This document shows, in pieces, positions 63,942 to 64,000 of a stretch of DNA of 64,000 bases. Both the position numbers and the translations under genes were made by a program. Each line of letters starts with the position of its first letter. Position 1 is the first letter of the stretch. A model generated the notes under the pieces. That model saw only the letters and a list, made by a program, of their open reading frames with translations, had not been told where the DNA came from and did not search any database. The DNA is from Pseudomonas sp. MH9.2. Its GTDB lineage: Bacteria > Pseudomonadota > Gammaproteobacteria > Pseudomonadales > Pseudomonadaceae. The stretch is taken from NCBI RefSeq assembly GCF_034353875.1, contig NZ_CP133784.1, positions 1,860,001-1,924,000 on the forward strand. The letters are read 5' to 3'.

Positions 63942-64000
63942 GCGAAATTGCAGCGAGGAGCGATTTCCAGGTAGCAGCGCTGGTTTTCAGCTTCTACTGG

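Larger units (their letters stand above)
30783..64000. mobile_element. GInt-type genomic island, left end and cargo (right end not in window)
   Basis: The left junction interrupts the channel gene, followed by an AT-rich four-gene operon with three different tyrosine-recombinase-like proteins and a small HTH protein. This matches the published GInt layout: ginABCD, a cargo region, and a short AT-rich 3' end, flanked by imperfect direct repeats. The cargo here is regulatory unknowns and metal/copper resistance. The right end is not visible, so the extent to 64,000 is a minimum and not every gene in the interval is proved to be cargo. Confidence 0.8.

Overview
The window looks like a chromosome segment of a Pseudomonas, most likely of the P. 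fluorescens group. The evidence is a class Ia nrdAB pair, Pseudomonas-type REP palindromes, and a run of GC-rich housekeeping and accessory genes typical of the genus: a YihY/BrkB membrane protein, a second peptide deformylase, a CvfB-like S1 protein, a TorF-like porin, a DEAD-box helicase and a LysE/AraC pair. These are family-level recognitions by reading; no database search was run.

Positions 1-7.2 kb hold nrdA (3' end) and nrdB, then a small variable block. That block has an HNH nuclease with a divergent exported Cys-rich peptide, a ferric-reductase-like flavocytochrome, an MNT/HEPN toxin-antitoxin-like pair with its own palindromic operator, and a membrane-anchored Mrr-like nuclease. The HNH and Mrr genes share a nearly identical promoter/leader and first codons, and a third, decayed copy of the Mrr 5' end lies beside the HEPN gene, so this block has been rearranged. 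Positions 7.2-30 kb are ordinary core and accessory genes, with one decayed PQQ sugar dehydrogenase and several REP elements.

At 30,783 a mechanosensitive channel gene of the MscS/YbdG type is cut after about 60 percent of its length, and an AT-rich operon of four overlapping or closely spaced genes begins. It encodes three large, different tyrosine-recombinase-like proteins and one small HTH/coiled-coil protein. This is the ginABCD signature of the GInt class of genomic islands. The rest of the window (36.7-64 kb) reads as GInt cargo; the right end is not included.

The cargo begins with transposase and regulator debris, then an XRE regulator divergent from three unknown genes with a 22-bp operator dyad. 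A minus-strand metal/stress block follows: MFS transporter, HMA metallochaperone, GSP17M-like protein, two TPM-domain proteins and LemA. Next come a P1B-type ATPase with an unusual CPD motif, PPK2, an ICMT-like methyltransferase, a DUF2933 protein and a DUF411 protein. A full copper system completes the island: copB, copA with Met-rich repeats, a PtrA-like peptide, an HMA chaperone, a CPC-type Cu ATPase, a second DUF2933 protein, copRS, a Met-rich periplasmic protein, a second multicopper oxidase, copC and copD. Four copies of a motif ATTACA-N4-TGTCAG (one a variant) lie upstream of ptrA, copA and copR and probably form the CopR regulon. The window ends in a decayed CDF (DmeF/CzcD-like) exporter and a DUF1289 gene with an internal stop.
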